From Chlamydiia bacterium (lineage in GTDB: Bacteria > Chlamydiota > Chlamydiia > Chlamydiales > 2-12-FULL-49-11), in contig JAJACQ010000020.1 in the NCBI GenBank assembly GCA_022601435.1, positions 149,535-213,534 on the forward strand: a DNA stretch of 64,000 bases, written 5' to 3'. Numbering within the stretch: the first letter of the stretch is position 1; each line of letters begins with the position of its first letter. This document shows, one piece after another, positions 42,203 to 51,069 of this stretch. The position numbers were made by a program, and so were the translations under genes. The notes beneath the pieces were generated by a model. That model made no database searches. It had not been told where the DNA came from and saw only the letters and a list, made by a program, of their open reading frames with translations.

Positions 42203-43917
42203 AAAGGTGCTTTGCCTTGAAACATTTGTTCTTGCTCTTCCTTGGTATAATGAGAAAAATCCGTCAACATAGGACTTTGTGCTTTTTCTGGTAGACTTGC
42301 ATCTACATCAAATGTTTCGTCAGGTAGATGGTCAAAATCTATTGCAATGATAGGGAATCCCTCATCATCAAGTTCAATTTCAGTTTCAGCTCTCATTGGA
42401 AGAGGAGATCTTTGAGTAAGAGGTGGAGTCAGATCTGATACGCTTCCGGTAGCTGTAGATCTTTGTTGGGATTCAGTAACAGCTCTGACAATATCTACAA
42501 TAGAGACAGGGGTGATTTCAGCTATGTTAAGTGGAATTGGACTTATTTCTTCTACAACTTCTTCGGCCAGCTGCATTTGTACCCGAGTAATTTCTGTTTC
42601 TGGATCACGTTTAGATTCTGGAGTGTCACGACCATCATGTACAATGGGGGAGTCTTCATCTATTTTAGCTTCTATTCCTTGTCCTGTAACTTCCATTTCC
42701 TCAACAGGAATTTGCCATGGTTCAAATCTTCTTTCTGAGGTTATAGGCGTTGTGACTGCAATTGAGAGTTCTGTTTTTAATTTATGAGCTTTCTTTTTTA
42801 GCTTCCTTAATTCAGGTGTTGATAGACTAGTTTTTAAGGCAGCATTTCCCATCATGATCCTATGAATAGTTCCTCTTCTAATTAAAGGAGCATGTCCTGA
42901 TGCTGTTTTTGTTGCTGTTGTTGCTTCTTTCATTTTCTTTACTGATTGGATTAATGAAGAAAAAACTGTTTTTACTTTTTCCCTTAGTATTCTTCTTCTT
43001 TTTGATTCTATGGATGTTTTAGTCGATGAGACAATTGTGGATATAGTTAAATGTGCTGCAAAATTAACACCAATAGTAGCAGCAGCACCAGCCGTTGCTA
43101 AATCAGATGGAATAGCAATCATAAATTTTTGGAAGTCTTTTAGGATTTCTTCTTTATTGAATTCTGCAGAATCAGGAGTTTCAGAGCTATATCTAGAATA
43201 TATAATTTTACCTATCGCTCTTAATATAAGTAATGCTACAAAATTTGTTAGTGCAGAAGTAATGCCGGCAGCTCCCATTTGCATAGCAGATTCTGCAGCT
43301 GTTAGGTTGTACATAGAAGATTCTGCAGTTGTTAGGTTGAACATATCTGCTTGGCCAAATGTCATATTACTACAATCATCCATTGTCATATTTGCATGAT
43401 TTGTCCAATTCTCAACAAGTTTTTCAGTAACAAGAATAGGAAGAATAGCAGTGGGAAGTGCAGCAAGAGATGTTTTGATGATGTCGAAGGTGCTTTTTTT
43501 AAAGACTTGCTCTATAATAATACATCTTTTTTCCATGTCATCTTTATAGTTACGTGAAGCTGTTAATCCTTCGATAAGAGTTGAGATCAACTCGGCAAAG
43601 GCTGCACCTCCAAAAGCCCCTAAGGCTGCTCCAACTCTTCCTTTAAGGCTTCCAAAAATACCTCCAATTGCAGTCCCTGTGGCCCCTAAAAGGTTTTTAG
43701 CGGCTTGAACAGCGGCTTTGTGCCAGCCTTTGAGAGATTTTGCTTCTTCGAGTACATCAGAATCTACGGGATTATCAGTATGTTGAGACTGTAAAGGGGG
43801 TGTATCATGAGATTGGCCATCTTCAATGTCTTGTTCAGGAAGCATTGTTGATTCCTGCCCTTGAGAGACGTTGCTAAAAGCTGATGTAAAGCTATTTGTA
43901 AAATACTGAAAATTCAT
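42199..43917 (-). CDS. Large Inc-like membrane protein with hydrophilic C-terminal half
   Basis: 572 residues, unrecognised. N-terminus (1-60) is polar and acidic without a signal peptide; 68-118 is a glycine/alanine-rich hydrophobic region, with further hydrophobic stretches at about 144-165, 214-240 and 268-297. Between them lies a duplicated motif (MFNLTTAESS / MYNLTAAESA). The last 270 residues are basic then Pro/Glu-rich and exposed. The layout matches chlamydial inclusion-membrane or type III effectors, inserted here between lon-rhomboid and rnz. Clear promoter but weak ribosome site. Confidence 0.65.
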   Translation of the reverse strand: MNFQYFTNSFTSAFSNVSQGQESTMLPEQDIEDGQSHDTPPLQSQHTDNPVDSDVLEEAKSLKGWHKAAVQAAKNLLGATGTAIGGIFGSLKGRVGAALGAFGGAAFAELISTLIEGLTASRNYKDDMEKRCIIIEQVFKKSTFDIIKTSLAALPTAILPILVTEKLVENWTNHANMTMDDCSNMTFGQADMFNLTTAESSMYNLTAAESAMQMGAAGITSALTNFVALLILRAIGKIIYSRYSSETPDSAEFNKEEILKDFQKFMIAIPSDLATAGAAATIGVNFAAHLTISTIVSSTKTSIESKRRRILREKVKTVFSSLIQSVKKMKEATTATKTASGHAPLIRRGTIHRIMMGNAALKTSLSTPELRKLKKKAHKLKTELSIAVTTPITSERRFEPWQIPVEEMEVTGQGIEAKIDEDSPIVHDGRDTPESKRDPETEITRVQMQLAEEVVEEISPIPLNIAEITPVSIVDIVRAVTESQQRSTATGSVSDLTPPLTQRSPLPMRAETEIELDDEGFPIIAIDFDHLPDETFDVDASLPEKAQSPMLTDFSHYTKEEQEQMFQGKAPF

Positions 43918-43960
43918 AATAATCTATAAACTTAATTATAATTTAATTAGTTATATTATA

Positions 43961-43989
43961 ATTATATCACTAATTACTTAAAAAACCAA
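43961..43989 (-). promoter_or_regulatory. Promoter of the 572-residue Inc-like gene
   Basis: On the minus strand: TTGGTT (43984-43989), 17-base spacer, TATAAT (43961-43966) preceded by an extended TGA. About 44 bases before the ATG. Confidence 0.6.
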
Positions 43990-44126
43990 TTTTTTGCTTT
44001 AAATGTATTAATTCTTATTTATAACTCTAATTGTTAGTTGGTTATGAATCACTTGAGTTTTACTTTTACTTAGTGCATAATTTTCGTCATTAATGGGTTT
44101 TTTGGGGCCTTATCAAAGAAGAGATT

Positions 44127-45038
44127 ATGAGTATAAGAGATTTAACGATATTGGGATCCTCGTCCCAGCAGCCTACTAGAATGAGGAACCATGGAGCCTA
44201 TCTTCTACGTCTGAACGGAGAGGGATTTTTATTTGACCCGGGCGAGGGCACTCAAAGGCAATTTATTCATGCAGGGATCGCACCGCCTACAGTGACAAGG
44301 ATCTTTATTTCTCATTTTCATGGAGATCATTGCTTAGGCTTTGGGTCTATGCTAATGAGGTTAAATCTTGATAGAGTCGAGCATGAGATTCATTGTTATT
44401 ATCCTAAGAGTGGAAAGAAGTATTTTGATAGGCTTCGTTATGGGACCATTTATCATGAAAAGATTAAAGTAGTAGAGCATCCCATTGATGAGGCAGGGCT
44501 TGTTCATGATGATGGAGAGTTTTGTATTTATGCAGAATTTCTTGATCATGGCGTGGATAATGTTGCTTTCAGAGTGCAAGAAAAAGATGAACGCAAATAT
44601 CAAAGAGACAAGCTCGAAGAGCTGGGTATTTATGGTGAATCTATGCGTAGATTAAGAGTTGATGGCGAAGTTAAGATTGATGGAAAGACTATTAAATTAG
44701 AAGATGTAAGTTTTATGAGAAAAGGGGATAGTTTTGTTTATATCTCAGATACTAGAATGTGTGATTCTGCGATCAAGATAGCAAAAGATGCAACGATGCT
44801 TTTGTGTGAAAGCACGTATTTAGATGAGGCCAATCAAATGGCATATAAGAATCATCATCTTACAGCAAAGCAGGCAGCAGAAATAGCAAAGCAAGCGCAA
44901 GCAAAGAAGTTAATCCTCACTCATTTCTCTGCGAGGTACTTGGACCTCAGTCTTTTTGAAATAGAAGCCAGAAAAATTTTTAGACGTACCAATGTTGCAG
45001 AGGATCTTAAGAAGTTTACCTTTGACAAAACTTGTTAA
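44127..45038 (+). CDS. rnz: Ribonuclease Z
   Basis: Metallo-beta-lactamase-fold endonuclease that trims tRNA 3' ends. HFHGDH zinc motif (H63, H65, D67, H68), DPGEGTQRQF after the first strands, YISDTRMCD and LTHFSARY late motifs; 303 residues. This is consistent with tRNA genes lacking an encoded CCA, as seen in the tRNA-Leu of this window. Order resembles CT346. Confidence 0.95.
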   Translation: MSIRDLTILGSSSQQPTRMRNHGAYLLRLNGEGFLFDPGEGTQRQFIHAGIAPPTVTRIFISHFHGDHCLGFGSMLMRLNLDRVEHEIHCYYPKSGKKYFDRLRYGTIYHEKIKVVEHPIDEAGLVHDDGEFCIYAEFLDHGVDNVAFRVQEKDERKYQRDKLEELGIYGESMRRLRVDGEVKIDGKTIKLEDVSFMRKGDSFVYISDTRMCDSAIKIAKDATMLLCESTYLDEANQMAYKNHHLTAKQAAEIAKQAQAKKLILTHFSARYLDLSLFEIEARKIFRRTNVAEDLKKFTFDKTC

Positions 45039-45064
45039 GCCTTGTTTTTTTGAATGAGTTTTTT

Positions 45065-45475
45065 TCATGCAGCAAGCTCCTTATAAATAACCATTAAATC
45101 ATCGAGCAACACTTCTGTAGCCAATTGATCGTTAATTAAATTAGACATAATAGATTTGATCTTAGAAAATTCATGTTTTTTCTTAAAATAGTCAGCTGCG
45201 CCAACTAAAGAACATGATTCATTATTAGAATCATCTGGGTAAAGTGGTGTCTCAGTCATATCTTTGATGATACGAGCGTTATAAGAGATAGATTCATCAA
45301 GGCTTTTATCTGAAAGAAGCTGATTTGAAAAATGATTCAAACTCCAGACCTTTTCAGCAAAAGAGGCTAAATCTTTATCTTCAAGAGTTTCTTTAGATTT
45401 ACCAATGATGTTTTGAGTTTCATTGATAAAATTTTTCAATTCTCTACATAGGTAGCCTGATTGTTCTTTTGACAT
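45065..45475 (-). CDS. Hypothetical helical protein
   Basis: 136 residues, mainly acidic helices (SKETLEDKDLASFAEKVW, SKIKSIMSNLINDQLATEVL). No membrane segment, no known family. The gene is single, followed convergently by rnz with a 26-base T-rich gap that may terminate both. A lineage-specific small cytosolic or secreted protein; function not inferred. Confidence 0.6.
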   Translation of the reverse strand: MSKEQSGYLCRELKNFINETQNIIGKSKETLEDKDLASFAEKVWSLNHFSNQLLSDKSLDESISYNARIIKDMTETPLYPDDSNNESCSLVGAADYFKKKHEFSKIKSIMSNLINDQLATEVLLDDLMVIYKELAA

Positions 45476-45545
45476 TTTTTAAGCCCTTTTTTAATCTCTA
45501 TAAATATGACCCTAAAAGAAGACTTTTTTTGTTGCAATATTTTTC

Positions 45546-46244
45546 TTATCTATTTCTGACGCAGTTGGCTATGATTGCAACTGCCTGAGAAACGTTTAGA
45601 GAATTTTTATTTCCGAAGAGCGGAATGTGTAAAATATGGTCTGCTAAAGTTAAAGCATTGTCTGAAAGACCATATTGTTCGTTTCCAAAAAGAAGTGTAA
45701 AACTCTTAGGAAAGTTAAATTTATTGCAATCGGTTGCCTCTACTGCCGTTTCAATAGCAATGAAGGGTCTTTTTAGCTTAGAAAGATCATCTTGAATTTC
45801 GATTTTTACAAGTGTATCTGTCCCCATCGCGGTTTTTTTGATTTTTTCAAGAGCAGAAGAGGGAAGTTTTTTTGATAAATAAATTGTTCCGAGCCTGAAA
45901 GCTTCAATTGATCTTACGATGGCTCCAATATTATGCATGGAGCGAAGATTTTCTAAATAGATATCAATTTCAAGAAAAGAAACATTAGAAACTTTGTCTT
46001 CTTTATTTATCTTGTATTGTAGTGAGTAGGGGATTTGAGCTTCTTTTTCGTGAAGAAAGATTCGATCAAGGGTAGGCTTTTTGGAAAAGCAAAGTGGAGT
46101 TAAATTTAATAGACTCTCAAACTCTTTGTAGCTTGGAATTTTTGATGTATCTCCTTCAAAAATTTGACGTAAAAATTTGGCAGCATGCTTGTGCTGCCTT
46201 TTAGTTGTAAGAGAAGCAAATTTTTGACTAGACAGTTTGCTCAC
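45546..46244 (-). CDS. SpoU/TrmH-family RNA 2'-O-ribose methyltransferase
   Basis: SPOUT knot enzyme using SAM. The three motifs are ENLRSMHNIGAIVRSIEAF (N and R of motif 1), LLFGNEQYGLSDNAL (motif 2) and LNVSQAVAIIA (motif 3); a 90-residue N-terminal region precedes them. 232 residues. Target tRNA or rRNA site unknown. Starts inside the end of the ABC-F gene (17-base overlap), so the two are coupled. Confidence 0.9.
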   Translation of the reverse strand: MSKLSSQKFASLTTKRQHKHAAKFLRQIFEGDTSKIPSYKEFESLLNLTPLCFSKKPTLDRIFLHEKEAQIPYSLQYKINKEDKVSNVSFLEIDIYLENLRSMHNIGAIVRSIEAFRLGTIYLSKKLPSSALEKIKKTAMGTDTLVKIEIQDDLSKLKRPFIAIETAVEATDCNKFNFPKSFTLLFGNEQYGLSDNALTLADHILHIPLFGNKNSLNVSQAVAIIANCVRNR

Positions 46245-47817
46245 GGATCTGTAAATACTCCTCTAAAGGCCCATCGAATTTATGAATGCCATCTTTCTCA
46301 ATTGAAATAATACGTGTTGCAACTGTGTCTATCAAATCTCTATCGTGTGATGCAAAGATCACTGTGCCAGGGAAGTTTTTCATGCCCGTCCCAAGAGCTG
46401 AAACTGATTCTAGATCTAAGTGGTTGTTAGGTTCATCAAGAATTAATGTATTAAATGTATTTAAGATAAGTCCTGCTAAGATAACACGTGCTGTTTCGCC
46501 ACCTGATAATTTAGTGATACTTTTAAAAGCATCATCCCCAGGGAATAAAAGCTTTCCTAAAGCAGAACGTATATCTTGTTCGTGTACACCTTGTTTTTGA
46601 GTGCGTAAAAAATCCAAAATAGAAATATCTTTAGTCTTATCAATAATTTCTTCGTGAAGTTGTGGAAAATAACCATATTGAGTTTGATGACCAAAAATGA
46701 TTTCACCAGAAGTAGGAGCAAGCTCTTGAGCTATTAATTTTAGCAAAGTAGATTTACCCATTCCGTTATTTCCGATAACTGCAATTTTATCACCACGATT
46801 TATTTCATATGAGAAATTATCAATAACAAGATTATCATCAAAAGATTTAGTTAGTTTTTTAAGCTTATAAGGGATCTGCCCAGAATTTTTTTCAGGATTT
46901 TGAAAGCAAATATAAGGTCTTAAAATATTTGATTTTTTTAGCTCGCCGGGCTTGAGTTTTTCGAGTTCTTTTAATCGGGATTGCACTTGAGAAGCTCTTG
47001 TTCCTGCTCCAAACTTTGCAACAAACTCTTTTAATTGAGCAGCTTTTTTCTCTTTATTCTTATTTTCTTGGTCAATTCTAGAACGTGTCTCGGATTTAGT
47101 CACAAGCATATCATCATAATTTCCTGGGTATGTAATGATTGTCTCATAATCAATATCTGCAATAGAAGTACACACTGCATTTAAGAAATGCCTATCGTGT
47201 GAGATGACGATCAAAGTGCCGTCAAACCCTTTTAAGAAGTTTTCAAGCCAGTGAATGGCTTCTAAATCTAGGTGGTTTGTTGGTTCATCTAATAATAGCG
47301 CTTCTGGGTTTCCATATAAAGCCTGACACAATAACACTCGGAACTGCATATCAACAGGAAGGGCTTTCATATCTGCTTCATAAAATTCAGGAAGAATTCC
47401 CATCCCTTCTAACAACATCTCAGCATCAGACTCTGCTGTATAGCCATCTTCTTCTGCAACGATTTCTTCTAAAGCTCCTAAACGCATGCCAATTTCATCA
47501 GTAATCTCTTGTTCATATAGCTTGTCCTGCTCTTTCATGGCAGACCAAAGGCGAGTATTACCCATTACAACAACATCGCGAACCATATCATTTTCAAATT
47601 CTGAAATATCCTGCTTCAAAAACCCCACTTTCTTAGGAAGCGTAACCTTTCCAGATGTAGGATCCTCAATACCCATCATGATCTTCATCAAAGTAGACTT
47701 TCCAGCACCATTAGGACCAGTTAAACCATAACGCGTATTTGAATTAAAAGCAGCTGAGACATTTTCAAATAAAATTCTAACGCCAATTTTTTTCGTAATC
47801 TTTTCAAGAATTAACAT
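46228..47817 (-). CDS. ybiT: ABC-F translation factor, YbiT type
   Basis: Soluble ribosome-binding ATPase with two ABC domains: Walker A GPNGAGKST and GNNGMGKST, Walker B LLLDEPTNHLD and LILDEPNNHLD. The first signature is the degenerate 'LPVDMQFRVLLCQAL' typical of YbiT; the second is a regular LSGGETARV. The interdomain linker 'FVAKFGAGTRASQVQSR' is the P-site tRNA interaction motif. ATG 47817 is chosen: GGAG five bases upstream, 529 residues as in YbiT, and an upstream ATG at 47841 would fall on the promoter -10. C. trachomatis CT348 occupies the matching place. Confidence 0.92.
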   Translation of the reverse strand: MLILEKITKKIGVRILFENVSAAFNSNTRYGLTGPNGAGKSTLMKIMMGIEDPTSGKVTLPKKVGFLKQDISEFENDMVRDVVVMGNTRLWSAMKEQDKLYEQEITDEIGMRLGALEEIVAEEDGYTAESDAEMLLEGMGILPEFYEADMKALPVDMQFRVLLCQALYGNPEALLLDEPTNHLDLEAIHWLENFLKGFDGTLIVISHDRHFLNAVCTSIADIDYETIITYPGNYDDMLVTKSETRSRIDQENKNKEKKAAQLKEFVAKFGAGTRASQVQSRLKELEKLKPGELKKSNILRPYICFQNPEKNSGQIPYKLKKLTKSFDDNLVIDNFSYEINRGDKIAVIGNNGMGKSTLLKLIAQELAPTSGEIIFGHQTQYGYFPQLHEEIIDKTKDISILDFLRTQKQGVHEQDIRSALGKLLFPGDDAFKSITKLSGGETARVILAGLILNTFNTLILDEPNNHLDLESVSALGTGMKNFPGTVIFASHDRDLIDTVATRIISIEKDGIHKFDGPLEEYLQIREQTV

Positions 47818-47839
47818 AAAGACTCCATAGTAAGCTCTC

Positions 47840-47869
47840 ATTATATTCCAAAAACGCCATATTTTGCAA
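47840..47869 (-). promoter_or_regulatory. Promoter of ybiT
   Basis: On the minus strand: TTGCAA (47864-47869), 18-base spacer, TATAAT (47840-47845). Confidence 0.6.
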
Positions 47870-48230
47870 GACTCGTCTTTTGCAAATATTTTATATAATC
47901 ACCTTTTAAGTACCTATCTTTGTGCACTACGCAATCGAAATAAGTAAAATACTTCACCTTGTTATGAAAAGGCTGTTTCTGATTAAGTAGCAATTTCAGA
48001 GGTGTAATAGCGGAAAAAATTCTAATTAAAATCAATAAGATTAAAATTAGAATTATTCAAATTAATTTGTGTTGCACTAAACAAATCAACCATGGGTTTG
48101 TTAAGGGTGTAGTCTTTGACTCGGCTATTAGGCAATGTCTCGGGATCATTTCAGAAGCTTGGTTGAAAGTTAAGGTGGTAAATAGGGTTTTTCAAGTGGT
48201 GCTATTTGATGAATGTGGTATATTGAAGTT
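47870..48230. other. Divergent intergenic stretch between ybiT and xerC
   Basis: About 360 bases without a supported gene. Short open frames on both strands (47841-48035 minus, 48067-48270 plus) have no ribosome site or recognisable product. Apart from the AT-rich inverted repeat at 48018-48054, nothing stands out. Confidence 0.5.
48018..48054. repeat. AT-rich inverted repeat
   Basis: AATTCTAATT (48018-48027) and AATTAGAATT (48045-48054) are perfect 10-base arms; inside, AATC/GATT (48030-48033 / 48039-48042) adds four pairs after a two-base mismatch, with an AATAA loop. No gene ends nearby on either strand, so it is not an obvious terminator. Confidence 0.7.
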
Positions 48231-49118
48231 ATGCGCAAAGGGTGGATTGAAGATTTTATTTGCTATTTAGAGGATGTAAGAGGTTGCTCTGAGCACACCG
48301 TTCGTAATTATTCGATTGATCTATATGCTTATTCTGAATTTTTAGGGTCACGTCGAGCGACGGCTTTTTTGATTCGAGAGTTTTTAGCTTCTTTATATGA
48401 GTCGGGCAAGAAAAAAAGCACGATTGCAAGAACGACTTCTGCGATTCGTTCTTTCTATACATTTTTACTTCGTGAGAAGAAGATCAAGGAGAATCCTGCT
48501 ATCACTCTTCAGACGCCGAAGAATGTGCGAAAGATTCCGGTGATTCTAGATATTGATGAGATCAAGCTTTTTATGGAAGGAGTGGATGTTTCTGTTTATT
48601 TGGGTTTAAGAGATCGGTTGATTATTGAGATGTTTTATTCTTCTGGGATTCGTCTTTCAGAGCTTGTCTCTTTAGATCGTTCTCATATTTATAAAAATGA
48701 GTCGTTGATTAAGGTCCTAGGTAAGGGCAAGAAGGAGCGAATAGTTCCGTTAACCACTAGATGCAATAAGATGCTTGATGACTACTTGACGCATAGCAAG
48801 AGGTTCAAGGCTCAAGAAAAGCATTTGGCAGAGTTTGATAAGGAAGCGGTTTTTTTGAATCGTTTTGGGGAGCGTATATCTCCCAGGTCTATCGATCGCA
48901 TGTTTGCAGAAACTCAAGAGAAGACTGGGATTTCTAAGAAAGTAACGCCCCACACATTGAGGCATAGTATTGCAACGCATTTGCTTGAGAATGGGATGGA
49001 TCTAAGGTCGATCCAGGAGATTTTGGGACATACAACCATCTCTACCACAACAATTTATACTCAAGTCTCTAAAGAGCTTAAAAAGCGAGTGTATGAAGAA
49101 TTTCATCCATTAGCATAA
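48231..49118 (+). CDS. xerC: Tyrosine recombinase XerC
   Basis: Resolves chromosome dimers at dif with XerD. SAM-like N-terminal DNA-binding domain (1-90) and catalytic domain with R in SSGIRLSELVSL, K in VLGKGKKERIVPL, HxxR in PHTLRHSIATHLL, H in LGHTTISTT and nucleophile Tyr in TIYTQVSK. 295 residues from ATG 48231, which matches the family N-terminus; ATG 48213 would add six residues. Neither has a strong ribosome site. CT347 position. Confidence 0.95.
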   Translation: MRKGWIEDFICYLEDVRGCSEHTVRNYSIDLYAYSEFLGSRRATAFLIREFLASLYESGKKKSTIARTTSAIRSFYTFLLREKKIKENPAITLQTPKNVRKIPVILDIDEIKLFMEGVDVSVYLGLRDRLIIEMFYSSGIRLSELVSLDRSHIYKNESLIKVLGKGKKERIVPLTTRCNKMLDDYLTHSKRFKAQEKHLAEFDKEAVFLNRFGERISPRSIDRMFAETQEKTGISKKVTPHTLRHSIATHLLENGMDLRSIQEILGHTTISTTTIYTQVSKELKKRVYEEFHPLA

Positions 49119-49163
49119 ATCACTAAAAAATAGATACATATAAGAATACTATCAAATAATAAC

Positions 49164-49192
49164 TTTAATTATAATCTTAATAATGTTATAAT
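49164..49192 (+). promoter_or_regulatory. Promoter of the 49226 gene
   Basis: TTTAAT (49164-49169), 17-base spacer, TATAAT (49187-49192) with an extended TGT in front, 33 bases before the ATG. Confidence 0.6.
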
Positions 49193-49225
49193 TAATGCAT
49201 TGTTTAATAATAAAAGGGATAAATC

Positions 49226-50113
49226 ATGAATTCAACTATTAATTTGCCAAGTATAAGTGAAATTAGGGGCCTCTTGAATAAGGCTGAAGAGCAGGTAAGA
49301 GGAGTTAGAAACTTTCATGCTGTGGGGCAGTCAGCCTCAGATACAGTTGTAACGTGTTTTAAGAGAAATATTTGTTGCTTACCTCAAAATAAGAGTTTAA
49401 TAGACTTGAATACAGCTTACAATAAGGCTATGAAAGCAAGAAAAATGGTTACGGATACCAATTTCTGTCAAATTGTGATAAATGAACTTCAAGTTATGAA
49501 AAGCAGTAGAAGGATTTCTTCAGATCATTTAACCAGTTTGGTTGAGGTTATAAGAGAATATAGAGAATATCTAAATAAATTGCTTGAGCAGCAGATTCTT
49601 ATTCAATGTCAGTTCATGGCTAACGCTTTAGAGGATCCTGCTGTTAAAAGCGCTACTCCAAAGCAAAATATTGAAAGGTTTTCTACTTTTATGGAAAAAG
49701 ATCTAAAGCAAAGAGCGCAATCTATGAGAACAGATTATCATACTTTCTTTAATGGGCTAAAGAACACAGAGGAAAGATTAACAGTCATTTCTTCCCAAAT
49801 AAAAAATATAGAAGTTGTGCGTTTACGTGTAAAACAAGCAAAGCAAAAGCGTATAGATGCGTTTAATAAAAGACTTCGACTAGCTCAAGCAAGCGGTGTA
49901 GAAAATAAAGGTGCCACAAGTTCTTCGTCAGTAGAAAAAAGTCAGAGTTCTAAAAAAAGAAGAGCGACTTTTGCGGATACTCATGGAAGGCCATTATCTA
50001 TTTCTAAGCATTTTTATAAGTCAAAACCCTTAAATACTCCTGATGAAGTCAATCATGAAGCAGTAAGAAGAGCAGCAGAGTCTTTGACAATGCTTAAGCA
50101 TTTAGAGAGATAA
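49226..50113 (+). CDS. Hypothetical coiled-coil protein
   Basis: 295 residues without a recognised family. Residues 10-220 are mostly helical with heptad-like stretches (SLVEVIREYREYLNKLLEQ; ISSQIKNIEVVRLRVKQAKQ); 220-250 is a Ser/Lys-rich linker with KKRRA; the end is basic. No signal peptide or membrane segment. AAAAGGGATAAATC precedes the ATG. Could be a secreted effector or a structural protein; nothing in the neighbours (xerC upstream, another unknown downstream) decides. Confidence 0.62.
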   Translation: MNSTINLPSISEIRGLLNKAEEQVRGVRNFHAVGQSASDTVVTCFKRNICCLPQNKSLIDLNTAYNKAMKARKMVTDTNFCQIVINELQVMKSSRRISSDHLTSLVEVIREYREYLNKLLEQQILIQCQFMANALEDPAVKSATPKQNIERFSTFMEKDLKQRAQSMRTDYHTFFNGLKNTEERLTVISSQIKNIEVVRLRVKQAKQKRIDAFNKRLRLAQASGVENKGATSSSSVEKSQSSKKRRATFADTHGRPLSISKHFYKSKPLNTPDEVNHEAVRRAAESLTMLKHLER

Positions 50114-50125
50114 GAATTTCATCCC

Positions 50126-50154
50126 TTGTGTTAATCGTTTCTTAATGATAAATT
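50126..50154 (+). promoter_or_regulatory. Candidate promoter of the 50185 gene
   Basis: TTGTGT (50126-50131), 17-base spacer, TAAATT (50149-50154), 30 bases before the ATG. Confidence 0.45.
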
Positions 50155-50167
50155 ACCACAGGTAATT
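50151..50167 (+). promoter_or_regulatory. Perfect inverted repeat at the start of the 50185 transcript
   Basis: AATTACC (50151-50157), ACA, GGTAATT (50161-50167): seven-base arms overlapping the predicted -10 and the start point. The position suits an operator or a 5' hairpin. Confidence 0.45.
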
Positions 50168-50184
50168 GAATCAAGGGAGGCAAT

Positions 50185-50664
50185 ATGGATGTAAGTGAAG
50201 CTCTAAGCTGCGTAAGTCTTGCAGAGGTCATTGTTAATAACCTAGGTGATCTTTGTCGTCGTAAATATTCGTTAATGAATAAGGATTTTAAAGCACATCC
50301 TCAATTAGTTCTTAGCTCTGAAATGGCTGATATATATACAAAGGCAAAAAACAACTACAAAGCATTTTGGAAAAAAAATTTAAATCAACCTTTGAGAGAA
50401 AAAATTGAGCTTATAAAAGTGGGAAATGTGTCTGATGAACTTTTAAGTGAGCTTAAAGCAGGCGTTAAAGAGTATAATAATTATGCTTTAACGGTATTTA
50501 GCGCTCTTGAACAGGCTATTTTTTTTATTAATCATGATATTGAAGGACCTCAAGAATGTCTAGAAAGACAGGTAGCAGCTAAGGCTTGGAAAGCTTGTCA
50601 GTTAAAGGCTCGGTTATTTGAGCAGGGAGATTATGGCGGGGATAAAAGTTCAGATCCTTCTTAA
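50185..50664 (+). CDS. Hypothetical helical protein
   Basis: 159 residues, no known family; all-helical pattern with AFWKKNLNQPLREKIELIK and YALTVFSALEQAIFFIN. No signal peptide. AAGGGAGG seven bases before ATG gives a strong ribosome site. Convergent with rnpB, 37 bases away. Confidence 0.62.
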   Translation: MDVSEALSCVSLAEVIVNNLGDLCRRKYSLMNKDFKAHPQLVLSSEMADIYTKAKNNYKAFWKKNLNQPLREKIELIKVGNVSDELLSELKAGVKEYNNYALTVFSALEQAIFFINHDIEGPQECLERQVAAKAWKACQLKARLFEQGDYGGDKSSDPS

Positions 50665-50701
50665 ATAAGCTCAGCAGATTGGTTGTGAGTCTAAAAAAGT
50701 T

Positions 50702-51063
50702 GTAGAGGAGATGTAAGCCGGATTCTGTAAAAAGGGTTACTTTATTCAATCATTCATCTAGAGGTTTTGTTGCCAAAACCTTCAAGCGATTCTCAAAGTT
50801 CTCATGTGGCGACGACCAGTGATCTTTCGATCGAGAACTTTTGTCTTGCTTTAGATAGGGTTTGCATCCATCTTATTTTTCAATAAGAGGCTCTCTTCAC
50901 AAAAGAGAGATTTTCATTCTACCCATACTAATGTATGGCGATCTGTTTTCTGTTGCACTTTCCGTAGCCTCGCGGCCCCCAGGCTTTCCCTGGTATCTGT
51001 GTCTATAAAGTCCAGACTTTCCTCCCTTGCCATAAATGGCAAGAGCGATTGATACTCCTCTAC
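50702..51063 (-). ncRNA. rnpB: RNase P RNA (type A)
   Basis: Catalytic RNA that removes tRNA 5' leaders. On the minus strand the ends GTAGAGGAG (51055-51063) and CTCCTCTAC (50702-50710) form helix P1. Inside are the universal elements GGGAGGAAAGTC near the 5' end, GCAACAGAAA in the middle and ACAGAATCCGGCTTA close to the 3' end. Length 362 nt fits. A run of six T follows the 3' end. It begins six bases after the stop codon of the zinc-ribbon gene, so it may be processed from that gene's transcript. Confidence 0.95.
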
Positions 51064-51069
51064 TAAAGG

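Noticed and set aside
42463..43557. Several plus-strand frames of 68-129 codons opposite the 572-residue Inc-like gene
   Set aside because: They are antisense shadows of a long gene with its own promoter; two of them overlap one another in different frames.
47841..48035. Minus-strand 64-codon frame upstream of ybiT
   Set aside because: It overlaps the ybiT promoter, lacks a ribosome site and has no recognisable product.
48067..48270. Plus-strand 67-codon frame before xerC
   Set aside because: It runs into xerC in another frame and shows no start signal or known motif.
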